A stretch of DNA of 64,000 nt from an uncultured Jannaschia sp. (GTDB lineage: Bacteria; Pseudomonadota; Alphaproteobacteria; Rhodobacterales; Rhodobacteraceae), in assembly GCF_947494025.1 (NCBI RefSeq), contig NZ_CANLTQ010000005.1, forward strand, positions 124,001-188,000, in the 5' to 3' direction. The notes under the pieces were generated by a model. The model saw nothing but the letters and a program-made list of their open reading frames with translations, was not told the DNA's origin and did not search any database. How positions within the stretch are numbered: position 1 is the stretch's first letter; the number at the start of each line of letters is the position of its first letter. Both the position numbers and the translations under genes were made by a program. Shown one piece after another: positions 28,664-37,884 of this stretch.

Positions 28664-28872
28664 GCGAGTCACCTGTAAGTTCGCCGCTCAATGCCTCACG
28701 GTGATGACAGGTTGAAGCCGTCGAATTGTTCCGGAACGGACATTATCCGTCGCGGCACATCGGACGCAGACCAGATTGACCGGCAACCTTTCCGATAATA
28801 TGTCAATGGTGCTGTCTTTTTAATCCCCCCCGGTTCGCGTAGCGCGGCGGGGAGGCGTTTCGGGAGGGGTTC

Positions 28873-30408
28873 ATGGCGAAAAGCAACATGCTCACGTTCG
28901 TGACGGTCGAGCGGCGGACGCCGGAGAAGCGGGAGGCGGAGAGCCGTCGGGTGGATTTCGGCGAGATCTACCGCGAGTTCGCGGCCGAACGGGCCGCCGA
29001 GCAGGCCGGCCGGTGTTCGCAATGCGGGGTTCCGTATTGCCAGTCGCATTGCCCGCTGCACAACAACATCCCCGACTGGCTCCGCCTCGTGGCCGAGGGG
29101 CGGCTGCGCGAGGCCTACGACGTCAGCCAGGCGACGAACACCTTTCCCGAGATCTGCGGCCGCATCTGCCCGCAGGACAGGCTGTGCGAGGGCAACTGCG
29201 TCATCGAGAAATCCGGCCACGGCACCGTCACCATCGGCGCGGTCGAGAAGTACATCACCGACACCGCGTTCGCGGAGGGCTGGGTGCCCCGGATCGTCCC
29301 GGTGGCCGAGCGCGAGGAGAGCGTCGGCATCATCGGCGCGGGCCCCGGCGGGCTGGCCGCGGCGGATATCCTGCGCCGCGCGGGCGTGCAGGTCACCGTC
29401 TACGACCGCTACGACCGCGCGGGCGGGCTGATGACCTACGGAATTCCCGGCTTCAAGCTGGAGAAGGACGTGGTGATGCGCCGCAACAGGCAGCTCGAGG
29501 AGGGGGGCGTGACGTTCCGCCTTCACTGCGAGGTCGGCCGCGACATCACCTTCGACGAGATCCGCGAGGCGCACGACGCGGTGATCGTCGCGACCGGGGT
29601 CTACAAGTCCCGGGATCTGCACGACCACGAGAACCACGACGCGCACGGGGTCGTGCGGGCCATCGACTTCCTGACCGCGTCGAACCGCAAGAGCTTCGGC
29701 GACGCGGTGCCGGAATTCGAGTCCGGCGAGCTCAGCGCGGAGGGAAAGCGCGTCGTCGTGATCGGCGGCGGCGACACGGCGATGGATTGCGTGCGCACCG
29801 CCATCCGGCAGGGCGCGACGAGCGTGAAGTGCCTGTATCGCCGGGACCGCAGCAACATGCCCGGCTCCCAGCGGGAGGTCGCCAATGCCGAGGAGGAGGG
29901 CGTCGAGTTCGTCTGGCAGACCGCGCCCGCGGGCTTCGAGGCCGGCGCGGGCGACGCCATCGCCGGCGGCGTGGCGCTCGGACCCGGCGCGATCGCGCAG
30001 GAGGACGAGCCTGTCGCAAATGTCCACCGCATCATCAGCGGCGTCACCGTGCAGCGGATGCGGCTGGGCGAGCCGGACACCACGGGTCGTCAGTCGCCCG
30101 AGGTGATCGAGGGCGGCGACTATGTGGAGGAGGCCGACCTCGTGGTGAAGGCGCTGGGCTTCGAGCCGGAGGAGCTGCCGACGCTGTGGTCCAAGCCGGA
30201 GCTTGAAGTGACGCGCTGGGGCACGATCAAGGCGGATTTCCGCACGCACGAGACCCCGCTCGACGGCGTCTACGCCATCGGCGACATCGTGCGGGGCGCG
30301 TCGCTCGTGGTCTGGGCCATTCGCGACGGGCGCGAGGCGGCGGAGGCGATCCTGACCAGGTTCGACGCGGCGATCGCGATCCCGCCGTCGCATATCGCGG
30401 CGGAGTAA
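28873..30408 (+). CDS. gltD: Glutamate synthase [NADPH] small subunit
   Basis: Beta subunit of GOGAT, 511 residues: takes electrons from NADPH through FAD and passes them to the large subunit for glutamate formation from 2-oxoglutarate and glutamine. Two Cys clusters near the N-terminus bind 4Fe-4S centres (CSQCGVPYCQSHCPLHNN at about 49-66; ICGRICPQDRLCEGNC). FAD site VGIIGAGPGGLAAADILRRA, NADPH site VVVIGGGDTAMDCVRTAIRQ and the C-terminal YAIGDIVRGASLVVWAIRDG are all intact. GGGAGGGG precedes the ATG. It is the first of four co-oriented genes ending with gltB. Confidence 0.97.
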   Translation: MAKSNMLTFVTVERRTPEKREAESRRVDFGEIYREFAAERAAEQAGRCSQCGVPYCQSHCPLHNNIPDWLRLVAEGRLREAYDVSQATNTFPEICGRICPQDRLCEGNCVIEKSGHGTVTIGAVEKYITDTAFAEGWVPRIVPVAEREESVGIIGAGPGGLAAADILRRAGVQVTVYDRYDRAGGLMTYGIPGFKLEKDVVMRRNRQLEEGGVTFRLHCEVGRDITFDEIREAHDAVIVATGVYKSRDLHDHENHDAHGVVRAIDFLTASNRKSFGDAVPEFESGELSAEGKRVVVIGGGDTAMDCVRTAIRQGATSVKCLYRRDRSNMPGSQREVANAEEEGVEFVWQTAPAGFEAGAGDAIAGGVALGPGAIAQEDEPVANVHRIISGVTVQRMRLGEPDTTGRQSPEVIEGGDYVEEADLVVKALGFEPEELPTLWSKPELEVTRWGTIKADFRTHETPLDGVYAIGDIVRGASLVVWAIRDGREAAEAILTRFDAAIAIPPSHIAAE

Positions 30409-30514
30409 GCCTTGATCCCCAGGCCCCCGAAGAGGCGCCGCGCCGTCGCGGGACGGAGCCGGCGCAGCTCTGCGTTCCGCGCATCGGCCACCGCCGCGGG
30501 GCGGGACCGGGGGC

Positions 30515-30547
30515 GTGTTACGGCTGTGTTACGGCTGTGTTACGGCT
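30515..30547. repeat. Three exact 11-bp tandem repeats (GTGTTACGGCT) between gltD and the next gene
   Basis: Three perfect direct copies of GTGTTACGGCT are followed by a partial copy (GTGACACGG). They lie about 110 bp after the gltD stop and 70 bp before the next start. One turn-of-helix spacing (11 bp) would place each copy on the same DNA face, so a regulator-binding array is possible; slippage without function is equally plausible. Confidence 0.8.
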
Positions 30548-30617
30548 GTGACACGGCGCGTGCCCTGCGCGCGGCGCAATGGGTCAGCACCGCTGTCCCG
30601 ACCGGGCGGGGCGGGAC

Positions 30618-31337
30618 GTGAACGCCGTTCCGGCCCCCGAGGTGGAGACGATCCTGCGGGACGACGACCTGCTGCTGCGCTGGCTTCCGGGGCGGGCACG
30701 GCGACTGGTCGTGGTGTTCACCGGGATCCGGGCGGGCTTCGGCGGCGAGCCGCTCGACGAATTCGCCGGCAGCGCGTCGCGGAGCGGAGAGAACAATGTC
30801 CTGTTCGTGACCGACCGGCGCGGCAGCTGGTACGCGGCGCCGGGGCTCTGGCGGCGCATCGTCGCGCTGATCGACGAGCTGAAGGCGCGGGCGCGGATCG
30901 ACGAGATCGTCTCGCTCGGCAACTCGATGGGCGGCTACGGGGCGCTGCTGCTGCCGCGCGATCTGCGGGTGGTGCGGGCCGTCGCCTTCTCGCCGCAGGT
31001 GTCGCTCGATGCCCGGGCGACGGGCGACCGGCGCTGGCCCGACGTGGCCGCCCGGTTCGGGCCGCCGCCGGCGTTGAGCGTGGCCGACACCTTCGCCGCG
31101 ACGCGGACGCAATATTACCTGCTGGCGGGCGGGGCCTGCGCCGGGGATGTCGCGCATCTGGCGCTCGTGCCCGAATCGCGGCGTGTGCATCGCTGGATCC
31201 TGCCGGACGGGCGCCACAACATCGCGCGGGCCTTCAAGGAGGCCGGATTGCTGCGTCAGGTGATCGGCGCGATCATCCGGGGCCGGAAACGGCGGGTCGA
31301 CACGCTCTGCCGGCGCTACGCGGAGGGATTGGGATGA
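30618..31337 (+). CDS. Alpha/beta-hydrolase-like protein of unknown substrate
   Basis: Protein of about 239 residues (GTG 30618 with GGGCGGGAC upstream; an in-frame ATG at 30579 would add 13). It has the nucleophile elbow G-N-S-M-G-G-Y-G (SLGNSMGGYGALLLPR), preceded by a strand VVVFTGIRAGFG and followed by VAFSPQVSLD and, near the C-terminus, the His-containing RWILPDGRHNIARAF. Ser in the elbow and this His could form part of a catalytic triad; an Asp candidate lies in the central region. It overlaps the next gene by four bases (ATGA). Function is not recognisable; in other roseobacters comparable proteins are annotated only as hypothetical hydrolases. Confidence 0.75.
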   Translation: MNAVPAPEVETILRDDDLLLRWLPGRARRLVVVFTGIRAGFGGEPLDEFAGSASRSGENNVLFVTDRRGSWYAAPGLWRRIVALIDELKARARIDEIVSLGNSMGGYGALLLPRDLRVVRAVAFSPQVSLDARATGDRRWPDVAARFGPPPALSVADTFAATRTQYYLLAGGACAGDVAHLALVPESRRVHRWILPDGRHNIARAFKEAGLLRQVIGAIIRGRKRRVDTLCRRYAEGLG

Positions 31338-31771
31338 CCGACACGATCGAGGGGCGGTGCCTGTGCGGTGCCTGCCGCATCACGGTGGGCGGTGCCCACG
31401 AGGCGGCCGTCGGCGCCTGCCACTGCGCCATGTGCCAGCGCTGGACCGGAATGTTCCTCGCGGCCTTCACGGCCGAGGCGGCGGCGGTCCGCGTCGAGGG
31501 GCCGGTCACGCGCCATGCCTCCTCGGATTTCGCGGAGCGCGCCTTTTGCGCGACCTGCGGCAGCCATCTGTGGTTCCGCGAGACGGGTTCGACCGACGCG
31601 GATTACGAGCTGATGCCGGGCCTCTTCCGGGAGGCCGCGGACTTCCCGCTGACATCCGAAATCTACGTCGATCGCCGGCCCCTCTACGCGACCTTGTCCG
31701 GCGATCACGCCCGCAAGACCCGCGCCGAGGTGGAGGCGCAGACTCAATTCGTCGAAGGAGACGACCCATGA
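31334..31771 (+). CDS. GFA-family zinc protein (Gfa-like/CENP-V domain)
   Basis: Small zinc-binding protein of 145 residues of the GFA family, named after glutathione-dependent formaldehyde-activating enzyme. Zinc ligands are visible: C-L-C-G-A-C (GRCLCGACRITVGG), C-H-C-A-M-C-Q-R-W, and F-C-A-T-C-G-S-H-L. The C-terminal E-I-Y-V-D-R-R-P-L-Y matches the family. Most members have no proven reaction. It overlaps the upstream hydrolase by four bases (ATGA) and gltB downstream by four bases, so all three are translationally coupled. Confidence 0.9.
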   Translation: MTDTIEGRCLCGACRITVGGAHEAAVGACHCAMCQRWTGMFLAAFTAEAAAVRVEGPVTRHASSDFAERAFCATCGSHLWFRETGSTDADYELMPGLFREAADFPLTSEIYVDRRPLYATLSGDHARKTRAEVEAQTQFVEGDDP

Positions 31772-34700
31772 CGCATTACTTCACGGACTGGGAACGCGAC
31801 GAAGTGGCCCGGCGCGGGGCGATGGAGGCCACGAGCCTTTATCGCGAGGAGAGCGAGCACGCCTCCTGCGGGGTCGGGCTGGTCGTCAACATCGACGGCT
31901 CGCGGTCCCGCAGGGTGGTCGAGGCCGGGATCGACGCGCTCAAGGCGATCTGGCACCGCGGCGCGGTGGATGCCGACGGCAAGACCGGCGACGGCGCGGG
32001 CATCCACGTCCAGATCCCGGTCGAGTTCTTCCGCGACCAGATCCGGCGCACCGGACACGAGCCGCACGAGGGGCGGCGCATCGCCGTGGGGCAGGTCTTC
32101 CTGCCGCGCAACGATTTCGGCGCGCAGGAGGTCTGCCGGACCATCGTGGAGAGCGAGGTCCTGCGGATGGGCTACTACATCTACGGCTGGCGCCACGTGC
32201 CGGTGAATATCGGCGTGCTGGGCGACAAGGCGAACGCGACCCGGCCCGAGATCGAGCAGATCCTGATCTCCAACGTGAAGGGCGTGGACGAGGACACGTT
32301 CGAGCGCGAGCTCTACGTGATCCGCCGCCGGATCGAGAAGGCGGCGCTGGCCGCGCAGGTGGCGGGGCTCTACCTCGCGTCGCTGTCCTGCCGGGGGGTC
32401 ATCTACAAGGGCATGATGCTGGCGCAGCACGTGGCCGAGTTCTATCCGGACCTGAAGGACGCGCGCTTCGAGAGCGCCTTCGCGATCTACCACCAGCGCT
32501 ATTCGACAAACACCTTCCCGCAATGGTGGCTGGCGCAGCCGTTCCGGATGCTGGCCCATAACGGCGAGATCAACACGCTGAAGGGCAACATCAACTGGAT
32601 GAAGAGCCACGAGATCCGCATGGCCTCGGCGACGTTCGGGGACTGGGCCGAGGACATCAAGCCGATCGTGCCGATGGGCGCGTCCGACTCGGCGGCGCTC
32701 GATTCGGTGTTCGAGGTGCTGGTGCGCGCGGGGCGGACGGCGCCGATGGCGAAGACGATGCTGGTGCCCGAGAGCTGGTCGCGGCAGGCGGTGGAGCTGC
32801 CGGATGCGTGGCGCGACATGTACGCCTATTGCAACGCGGTGATGGAGCCGTGGGACGGGCCGGCCGCGCTGGCCATGTCGGACGGGCGCTGGGTCTGCGC
32901 GGGGCTGGACCGCAACGGGCTGCGCCCGATGCGCTACACGGTGACGGGCGACGGCATGCTGATCGCCGGGTCCGAGGCGGGCATGGTGCCGGTGGACGAG
33001 GCGACGGTGGTCGAGAAGGGCGCGCTGGGCCCCGGCCAGATGATCGGCGTCGACATGGAGACGGGCAAGCTGTTCCACGACCGCGAGATCAAGGACAAGC
33101 TGGCGGCGGACCGGCCGTTCGGCGACTGGGTCGGACGGATCACCGACCTCGAGGCGGTCACCAAGGGCGTGGCCGAGCTCGCCGTGCATTCGGGCGACGA
33201 GCTGCGCGCGCGGCAGGTCGCGGCGGGCTATTCGGTGGAGGAGATCGAGCAGATCCTCGCGCCCATGGCCGAGGACGGCAAGGAGACGCTGGCCTCCATG
33301 GGCGACGACACGCCCTCAGCCGTGCTGTCGGAGAAATACCGCCCGCTGAGCCATTTCTTCCGGCAGAGCTTCAGCCAGGTGACGAACCCGCCCATCGACT
33401 CCCTGCGGGAGTTCCGGGTGATGAGCCTCAAGACGCGGTTCGGCAACCTCAAGAACGTGCTCGACGAGGATGGCAGCCAGACCGAGATCCTCATCCTCGA
33501 CAGTCCGTTCGTGGGCAACGCCCAGTTCGAGGCGATGTTCGGGCATTTCGAGGACAACGCGGTCACGCTCGACTGCACCTTCCCGGCGGGCGGCCGGATG
33601 GGCGCGCTGCGCGCGGGTCTCGACAGGCTGCGCGCCGATGCCGAGGACGCGGTGCGCTCGGGGGCGGGGCACATCGTCCTGACCGACCGGATGCAGGGGC
33701 CGGACCGGGTGCCGATGCCGATGATCCTCGCCACGAGCGCGGTGCATTCGTGGCTGACGCGCAAGGGCCTTCGGACCTTCTGCTCGATCAACGTGCGCTC
33801 GGCGGAATGCATCGACCCGCATTACTTCGCGGTGCTGATCGGCTGCGGGGCGACCACGGTGAACCCCTATCTCGCGCAGGACACGCTGGCCGACCGGATC
33901 GGGAAGGGGCTGCTCGACGGCTCGCTCGACGAGGCGGTGGCGCGTTATCGCGGCGCGATCGACGCGGGGCTGCTGAAGATCATGGCGAAGATGGGGATCT
34001 CGGTGGTCTCGTCGTATCGCGGCGGGCTCAACTTCGAGGCGGTCGGCCTGTCCCGCGCGATGGTCGCGGAATTCTTCCCCGGCATGTTGTCGCGGATCTC
34101 CGGGATCGGCACGAACGGCCTGCAGAAGAAGGTCGAGGCGGTCCATGCCTCGGGCTGGCACGGGGCCACGAACATCCTGCCCATCGGCGGCTTCTACAAG
34201 GCGCGGCGCTCGGGCGAGCGGCACGCCTGGGAGGCGCAGACGATGCACATGCTGCAGGCGGCCTGCGACCGGGGCAGCTACGAGCTCTGGAAGCAGTTTT
34301 CCGGCGCGATGCAGGCCAACCCGCCGATCCACCTGCGCGACCTTCTGGCGATGAAGCCGCTGGGCGAGCCGGTGCCGATCGAGGAGGTCGAGTCGATCAC
34401 GGCGATCCGCAAGCGGTTCGTGACGCCCGGCATGTCGCTCGGCGCGCTGTCCCCCGAGGCGCACAAGCTCCTGAACGTGGCGATGAACCGGATCGGCGCG
34501 AAGTCCGATTCCGGCGAGGGCGGCGAGGATCCGGCGCATTTCGTGCCCGAGTCGAACGGCGACAACCCGTCGGCCAAGATCAAGCAGGTCGCGTCGGGGC
34601 GCTTCGGCGTGACGGCCGAATACCTCAACCATTGCGAGGAGCTGGAGATCAAGGTCGCGCAGGGCGCGAAGCCCGGCGAGGGCGGCCAGCTTCCGGGCAT

Positions 34701-36306
34701 GAAGGTCACCGACCTGATCGCGCGGCTGCGGCATTCGACCAAGGGCGTGACCCTGATCTCGCCGCCGCCGCACCACGACATCTACTCCATCGAGGATCTG
34801 GCGCAGCTGATCTACGACCTGAAGCAGATCAACCCGCGGGCCAAGGTGACGGTGAAGCTCGTCGCGTCCTCCGGCGTGGGCACGATCGCGGCGGGCGTGG
34901 CGAAGGCCAAGGCCGACATCATCCTGATCTCCGGCCATAACGGCGGGACGGGAGCGAGCCCCGCGACCTCGATCAAGTATGCCGGCCTGCCCTGGGAGAT
35001 GGGCCTGACCGAGGCGCATCAGGTCCTGTCGATGAACAACCTGCGCGAACGGGTGACGCTGCGCACCGACGGGGGGCTCCGGACCGGGCGCGACATCGTG
35101 ATGGCGGCGATGATGGGAGCCGAGGAATACGGCATCGGCACCGCCGCGCTGATCGCGATGGGCTGCATCATGGTGCGGCAATGCCAGTCGAACACCTGCC
35201 CCGTGGGCGTCTGCACGCAGGATCCGCGCCTGCGCGAGAAGTTCACCGGGACGGCCGACAAGGTGGTGAACCTCATCACCTTCTACGCCACGGAGGTGCG
35301 CGAGGTGCTGGCCGCGCTCGGCGCGCGCAGCCTCTCCGAGGTGATCGGGCGGGCGGACCTCCTGACGCAGGTGTCGCGCGGCGCCGCCCATCTCGACGAC
35401 CTCGACCTGAACCCGCTGCTCATCACCGTCGACGGGGCGGACCGGATCGTCTACGACCGCGACAAGGCGCGGAACCCGGTGATGGACACGCTCGACGCGC
35501 AGATCGTCCAGGACGCGGCGCGGTTCCTCGACGACGGCGAGAAGATGCAGGTCTCCTACGCGGTGCAGAACACGCACCGGACGGTGGGCACGCGGATCTC
35601 CAGCCACATCGTCTCGCGGTTCGGGATGCGCAACACGCTCCAGCCCGACCACCTGACGGTGAAGCTCCACGGCTCCGCCGGGCAGTCGCTGGGCGCCTTC
35701 GCCGCGCCCGGGCTGAAGATCGAGGTTTCGGGCGACGCCAACGACTACGTGGGCAAGGGCCTGTCGGGCGGCATCATCGTCGTGCGGCCGCAGATGGCGA
35801 GCCCGCTGCGCGCGGACCGAAACACGATCATCGGCAACACGGTGCTTTACGGCGCGACGGACGGCCACCTTTTCGCCGCCGGGCGCGCGGGCGAGCGCTT
35901 CGCGGTGCGCAATTCCGGCGCGCGGGTGGTGATCGAGGGCTGCGGCTCCAACGGCTGCGAGTACATGACGGGCGGAATCGCCGTGATCCTGGGCGAGATC
36001 GGCGCGAATTTCGGGGCCGGGATGACGGGCGGCATGGCCTATCTGTACGACCCCGAGGGCGCCGCCCCCGCGCTGATGAACATGGAGACGCTGGTGATCT
36101 GCCCGGTCACCGTGCCGCATTGGCAGGCGGAGCTTCGCGGCCTTGTCGAGCGGCACGCGGAGGAGACCGGCTCCAGAAAGGCGCGCGCGCTCCTGTCGGA
36201 CTGGAGCGTGGAGATCGGCAACTTCCTCCAGGTCTGCCCGAAGGAAATGCTGACCCACCTGTCCGCGCCCCTGAGCACCGAGGTCGACGCGATCCCGGCG
36301 GAGTGA
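31768..36306 (+). CDS. gltB: Glutamate synthase [NADPH] large subunit
   Basis: Alpha subunit of GOGAT, 1512 residues, the normal length. The N-terminal glutaminase domain begins at Cys34 (HASCGVG) after a 33-residue propeptide to be removed. Central and FMN-binding domains follow, with ISGHNGGTGASPATSIKYAG and the 3Fe-4S ligands in MGCIMVRQCQSNTCPVGVC. The C-terminal beta-helix domain holds repeating G-x-x-G-x-x-x-G elements (VGKGLSGGIIVV, GANFGAGMTGGMAY). GAAGGAG precedes ATG 31768, which overlaps the GFA stop codon. Works with GltD at 28873-30408. Confidence 0.98.
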   Translation: MTHYFTDWERDEVARRGAMEATSLYREESEHASCGVGLVVNIDGSRSRRVVEAGIDALKAIWHRGAVDADGKTGDGAGIHVQIPVEFFRDQIRRTGHEPHEGRRIAVGQVFLPRNDFGAQEVCRTIVESEVLRMGYYIYGWRHVPVNIGVLGDKANATRPEIEQILISNVKGVDEDTFERELYVIRRRIEKAALAAQVAGLYLASLSCRGVIYKGMMLAQHVAEFYPDLKDARFESAFAIYHQRYSTNTFPQWWLAQPFRMLAHNGEINTLKGNINWMKSHEIRMASATFGDWAEDIKPIVPMGASDSAALDSVFEVLVRAGRTAPMAKTMLVPESWSRQAVELPDAWRDMYAYCNAVMEPWDGPAALAMSDGRWVCAGLDRNGLRPMRYTVTGDGMLIAGSEAGMVPVDEATVVEKGALGPGQMIGVDMETGKLFHDREIKDKLAADRPFGDWVGRITDLEAVTKGVAELAVHSGDELRARQVAAGYSVEEIEQILAPMAEDGKETLASMGDDTPSAVLSEKYRPLSHFFRQSFSQVTNPPIDSLREFRVMSLKTRFGNLKNVLDEDGSQTEILILDSPFVGNAQFEAMFGHFEDNAVTLDCTFPAGGRMGALRAGLDRLRADAEDAVRSGAGHIVLTDRMQGPDRVPMPMILATSAVHSWLTRKGLRTFCSINVRSAECIDPHYFAVLIGCGATTVNPYLAQDTLADRIGKGLLDGSLDEAVARYRGAIDAGLLKIMAKMGISVVSSYRGGLNFEAVGLSRAMVAEFFPGMLSRISGIGTNGLQKKVEAVHASGWHGATNILPIGGFYKARRSGERHAWEAQTMHMLQAACDRGSYELWKQFSGAMQANPPIHLRDLLAMKPLGEPVPIEEVESITAIRKRFVTPGMSLGALSPEAHKLLNVAMNRIGAKSDSGEGGEDPAHFVPESNGDNPSAKIKQVASGRFGVTAEYLNHCEELEIKVAQGAKPGEGGQLPGMKVTDLIARLRHSTKGVTLISPPPHHDIYSIEDLAQLIYDLKQINPRAKVTVKLVASSGVGTIAAGVAKAKADIILISGHNGGTGASPATSIKYAGLPWEMGLTEAHQVLSMNNLRERVTLRTDGGLRTGRDIVMAAMMGAEEYGIGTAALIAMGCIMVRQCQSNTCPVGVCTQDPRLREKFTGTADKVVNLITFYATEVREVLAALGARSLSEVIGRADLLTQVSRGAAHLDDLDLNPLLITVDGADRIVYDRDKARNPVMDTLDAQIVQDAARFLDDGEKMQVSYAVQNTHRTVGTRISSHIVSRFGMRNTLQPDHLTVKLHGSAGQSLGAFAAPGLKIEVSGDANDYVGKGLSGGIIVVRPQMASPLRADRNTIIGNTVLYGATDGHLFAAGRAGERFAVRNSGARVVIEGCGSNGCEYMTGGIAVILGEIGANFGAGMTGGMAYLYDPEGAAPALMNMETLVICPVTVPHWQAELRGLVERHAEETGSRKARALLSDWSVEIGNFLQVCPKEMLTHLSAPLSTEVDAIPAE

Positions 36307-36324
36307 GCCGGGACGACGCGGCGC

Positions 36325-36351
36325 GAACGGGCCCCCGCGCAAGGCCCGTTC
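36325..36351 (+). terminator. Hairpin downstream of gltB (terminator-like)
   Basis: GAACGGGCC (36325-36333) pairs perfectly with GGCCCGTTC (36343-36351) across a 9-nt loop, 19 bases after the gltB stop. Only a weak T-containing tail follows (CCCTGTCC). Confidence 0.55.
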
Positions 36352-36432
36352 CCTGTCCGGCGGGGCGCGGGTCCGCGGATCCGGCCCTTTGCCGCTTTTC
36401 CGCGGCCGCCCCACGGGTTAGGGCGTGACGCC

Positions 36433-37170
36433 ATGGCGGCGAGGACGAACACGCGACGCAAGGGCAAGGGGGACGCGACGGGCGGCCCGGGCGTGGCCGG
36501 ACGCCTGCGTTCGGCCTTGCGCATCGCCCTGCGGGTCGCGGCGGCGCTCGCGGTTCTGGCCGTGCTTTGGGTGCTGTCCTATCGCTGGATCGACCCGCCG
36601 ACGACGCCCTACATCGTGGCGGAATCCGCGCGGCTGGGCGGGGTGGAGCGACGCTGGACCGATCTGGAGGACATCGCGCCGGTGATGGCGCGCGCCGTGG
36701 TCGCCGCGGAGGACGCCAATTTCTGTCGCCACTGGGGCTTCGACATCGTGGCCATCCGCCGGGCGATCGCGGCGGGCGGCGATCGCGGCGCCTCCACCAT
36801 CAGCCAGCAGGTGGTCAAGAACGCGGTGCTCTGGCAGGGCCGGTCCTGGCCGCGCAAGGCGCTGGAGGCGTTGCTGACCCCGGTCGCGGAGGCGGTCTGG
36901 CCCAAGCGGCGCCTCGTGGAGATCTACCTCAACGTGGCCGAGATGGGGCCGGGCGTCTTCGGGGCGGAGGCGGCGGCGCGGCACTGGTTCGGGATCGGCG
37001 CGGGGGAACTGACGGCGCGGCAGGCGTCGCTCATCGCGGCGATCCTGCCCGCGCCGAAGCGGCGCGACCCGACCCGCCCGTCGGACTTCGTGGACCGCCG
37101 GGCCCGGTCCATCGCGGACGGGGCGGCGACGATACGCGCCGACGGCCGCGCGGCCTGCTTCGAGGATTGA
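36433..37170 (+). CDS. mtgA: Monofunctional biosynthetic peptidoglycan transglycosylase
   Basis: GT51 glycosyltransferase of 245 residues that polymerises lipid II into glycan strands at the outer face of the inner membrane. A positively charged N-terminus is followed by one membrane anchor (about residues 30-50, LRVAAALAVLAVLWVLSYRW). The five GT51 motifs include VVAAEDANFCRHWGFD with catalytic Glu, RGASTISQQVVKNAVLW, KRRLVEIYLNVAEMGPGVFG with the second Glu, and LTARQASLIAAILPAPKR. Full length with no transpeptidase domain, as expected for MtgA. Confidence 0.97.
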   Translation: MAARTNTRRKGKGDATGGPGVAGRLRSALRIALRVAAALAVLAVLWVLSYRWIDPPTTPYIVAESARLGGVERRWTDLEDIAPVMARAVVAAEDANFCRHWGFDIVAIRRAIAAGGDRGASTISQQVVKNAVLWQGRSWPRKALEALLTPVAEAVWPKRRLVEIYLNVAEMGPGVFGAEAAARHWFGIGAGELTARQASLIAAILPAPKRRDPTRPSDFVDRRARSIADGAATIRADGRAACFED

Positions 37171-37190
37171 AACCGCCCGCGGGAGCGGGC

Positions 37191-37868
37191 ATGCCCGTGG
37201 CCATGATCCAGCTCTACCATTTCGCCCTGTCGCCCTTTTGCCGCAAGGTCCGGCTCGTGCTGGCCGAGAAGAAGCTCGAGGTGGAGCTGGTCGACGAGCG
37301 CTACTGGGAGCAGGGCTCGGAGTTCCTGCGCCGCAACCCCGCGGGCAAGGTGCCGATCCTCAGGATCGACGGGCTGACCCTCGCCGAGTCGGGCGCGATC
37401 TGCGAATATCTCGAGGAAACGCGGCCCGAGCCGGCGCTGATGCCCGACGGGGCGGCGGAGCGGGCCGAGGTTCGGCGCCTCGTGGCGTGGTTCGACGACA
37501 AGTTCCATCAGGAGGTGACGTCCAAGCTGGTCTACGAGCGCATCCACAAGAAGCTGACGCGCGCGGGCTACCCGGACGGCGCCAGCATCAAGCAGGGGGT
37601 GCGGGCGATCAAGTTCCACCTCGACTACATGGGCTGGCTTCTGGACCGGAACCGCTGGCTCGCCGGGTCGAGCCTGTCGATGGCCGATTTCGCGGCGGCG
37701 GCGCATCTGAGCTGCCTCGACTATTCGTCGGACGTGGACTGGAACCGCAACGAGGCGGTGTCGACCTGGTACGCCAAGATCAAGTCGCGCCCGGCCTTCC
37801 GGTCGGTCCTGGCCGACGTGGTGCCCGGGTTCCGGCCGGCGAAGCATTACGCGGATCTGGATTTCTGA
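37191..37868 (+). CDS. Glutathione S-transferase family protein
   Basis: GST-fold protein of about 225 residues. The thioredoxin-like N-terminal domain has [20 protein letters not shown] (the S-P-F-C active-site region) and the GSH-binding NPAGKVPIL plus [13 protein letters not shown]. The all-helical C-terminal domain (about residues 95-215) ends with [19 protein letters not shown] 37191 has GGGAG 8 nt upstream; ATG 37203 (MIQLYHF) is equally in frame. Follows mtgA by 20 bp and precedes queG by 16 bp on the same strand. Substrate unknown. Confidence 0.92.
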   Translation: MPVAMIQLYHFALSPFCRKVRLVLAEKKLEVELVDERYWEQGSEFLRRNPAGKVPILRIDGLTLAESGAICEYLEETRPEPALMPDGAAERAEVRRLVAWFDDKFHQEVTSKLVYERIHKKLTRAGYPDGASIKQGVRAIKFHLDYMGWLLDRNRWLAGSSLSMADFAAAAHLSCLDYSSDVDWNRNEAVSTWYAKIKSRPAFRSVLADVVPGFRPAKHYADLDF

Positions 37869-37884
37869 TGGCGCCGGGGGCGCC

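Noticed and set aside
28776..28801. Sigma-70-like TTGACC and TAATAT upstream of gltD
   Set aside because: Spacing is only 14 bp, too short for a standard promoter.
33316..36414. Very long open frame antisense to gltB (over 1000 codons)
   Set aside because: A by-product of high GC opposite a real gene; no recognisable domain, and full gltB motifs are on the other strand.
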